From an uncultured Lachnospiraceae bacterium (GTDB lineage: Bacteria > Bacillota > Clostridia > Lachnospirales > Lachnospiraceae), in the NCBI GenBank assembly GCA_934339135.1, contig CAKRHP010000012.1, forward strand, positions 1 through 64,000: 64,000 nucleotides of DNA, written 5' to 3'. The notes beneath the pieces were generated by a model that did not search any database, had not been told where the DNA came from, and saw only the letters and a list, made by a program, of their open reading frames with translations. Numbering within the stretch: the first letter of the stretch is position 1; each line of letters starts with the position of its first letter. A program made the position numbers and the translations under genes. Below are positions 63,181 to 64,000 of this stretch, one piece after another.

Positions 63181-64000
63181 ATGAAACAGGGACTTTTTCA
63201 GGAAAAAGCAGTGGAAAGCCTGGCAGCACCGGAACAGCTGGATCAAAGGATACGGATCATTCCATCCGGCGGGTGGATCATATTTGCAGCTGTTGTGGTC
63301 GGAGTGGCGGCGGCTCTTTTGTGGGCATTTTTGGGGACAGTGTCCAGTGGAGCCGATTATCAGGGCGTTGTTTTTGACTATAATGATGTATTAAGTGTGC
63401 GGACACAGCAGGATGGTCTGCTTCGGGATGTACTGGTGGAAGAAGGCGATCAGGTTTCGCGGGGAGATATTATTGCCGTCATAAACAGCGAGGAATCCCT
63501 GCAGCAGATCAGTTACCTGAGAAAACAGCAGAAACGCTATTCAAAGGGATCAGAGGAATATCAAAAAATAGAAGAAGAGGTGCGAAGCTATCAGGCAGGA
63601 TATATGCTGCGAAGCACTGTAGATGGAGTAGTGCAGAAAATATTGCTTTCCGGACAGGCCGTGAAGAAGGGGGATGCAGCGGCAGTCATTGTACCGCAGG
63701 ATGAATACAGTTACCAGGAGGTATACATTTATGTGCCTAAGGAGGAGATCGGTGCATTGGCGATCGGTATGGAGGCGCAGATCACTCCCTCTTATGTCAT
63801 GCGGGAGGAATATGGATATGTAGAGGGAGTGATCTCTCATATTGACGACAATATCGTGACAGAAAATCATATCATAAAGCACATGGGAACGATGGATTAT
63901 GTAGAGAAACTGCTTCCGTCCCAAAATTGTGTAGAAGTGACTATACAGCTCAGTGTCCGTGAAAACGGACAGGGAGGATATGTCTGGTCTAACCCGAAGG
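63181..64000 (+). CDS. HlyD-family membrane fusion protein, NHLM/NHLP bacteriocin-system type (partial)
   Basis: The first 273 residues; the frame runs off the window end. Cytoplasmic start MKQGLFQEKAVESLAAPEQLDQRI, then one membrane helix (residues ~32-54) and a lipoyl/barrel-sandwich domain (SVRTQQDGLLRDVLVEEGDQVSRGDIIAVI, then STVDGVVQKILLSGQAVKKGDAAAVIVP). The start, with LxxPEQLDQ before a single helix, and the short coiled region resemble NHLM-type secretion proteins, which work with C39 peptidase ABC exporters of the NHLP class. GGAGGG precedes ATG 63181. It is 28 bases after the binding-protein gene and is expected to be followed by the exporter. Confidence 0.8.
   Translation, partial: MKQGLFQEKAVESLAAPEQLDQRIRIIPSGGWIIFAAVVVGVAAALLWAFLGTVSSGADYQGVVFDYNDVLSVRTQQDGLLRDVLVEEGDQVSRGDIIAVINSEESLQQISYLRKQQKRYSKGSEEYQKIEEEVRSYQAGYMLRSTVDGVVQKILLSGQAVKKGDAAAVIVPQDEYSYQEVYIYVPKEEIGALAIGMEAQITPSYVMREEYGYVEGVISHIDDNIVTENHIIKHMGTMDYVEKLLPSQNCVEVTIQLSVRENGQGGYVWSNPK

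Overview
The window looks like a chromosomal segment of a spore-forming, low- to mid-GC member of the Lachnospiraceae (Clostridia), probably from gut or rumen. The signs are SigH, a SpoVAF-type germination protein and a CotS-type coat protein; strong purine-rich ribosome binding sites; many secreted proteins with Thr/Pro linkers, FN3, BspA-type leucine-rich repeats, a GH5 cellulase and glycogen branching enzyme; and tRNA promoters of the TTGCA-N17/18-TATAAT type. This assignment is inferred from gene content only.

Layout. 1-480: the 3' end of a 23S rRNA gene, then tRNA-Asn, tRNA-Glu and tRNA-Cys and a terminator. 550-2610: RNA and information genes (mrnC, rlmB, sigH). 2610-4690: a PadR regulator with a striking promoter/operator, followed by a SEDS-like (FtsW/RodA) membrane protein with a permease-prefix head. 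4700-8690: surface proteins and a conserved unknown. 8770-16960: spoVAF with a candidate sigma-G promoter, a CitMHS/NhaD-type antiporter, tatD, rsmA, an M24 aminopeptidase, and PAP2 and DUF5662 proteins. 17050-21710: an AraC regulator divergent from a heterodimeric ABC exporter. 21840-24840: an AAA/PD-(D/E)XK protein, then a decayed stretch with three 33-bp-spaced repeats and a truncated YhcG/DUF1016 nuclease. 24840-35340: a DUF885 peptidase, a Gx transporter, a response regulator/ABC/permease/histidine kinase module, CotS-like, a PEGA lipoprotein and phosphoglucomutase. 35500-41320: AraC, a GH5 cellulase, and glgB behind a long structured leader. 41400-47190: a GH25 lysozyme, two inverted tRNA-Lys genes flanking a CAP-domain protein, and two aminotransferases (one HisC).

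47200-64000 is the most unusual part. An AgrC-like histidine kinase and a LytTR response regulator are transcribed leftward. Divergently there is a 53-residue peptide with a double-glycine leader, a 2918-residue secreted protein (Calx-beta-like, Asp-box propeller, Big2-like and basic C-terminal domains), a secreted S8 protease, an unrecognised cytoplasmic protein, a membrane-anchored type I periplasmic binding protein, and the first 273 residues of an HlyD protein of the NHLM/NHLP bacteriocin-export type. The exporter ATPase/peptidase expected next lies outside the window. I read this as a peptide-signalling and secretion locus. The grouping is seen in the sequence; its joint function is inference.
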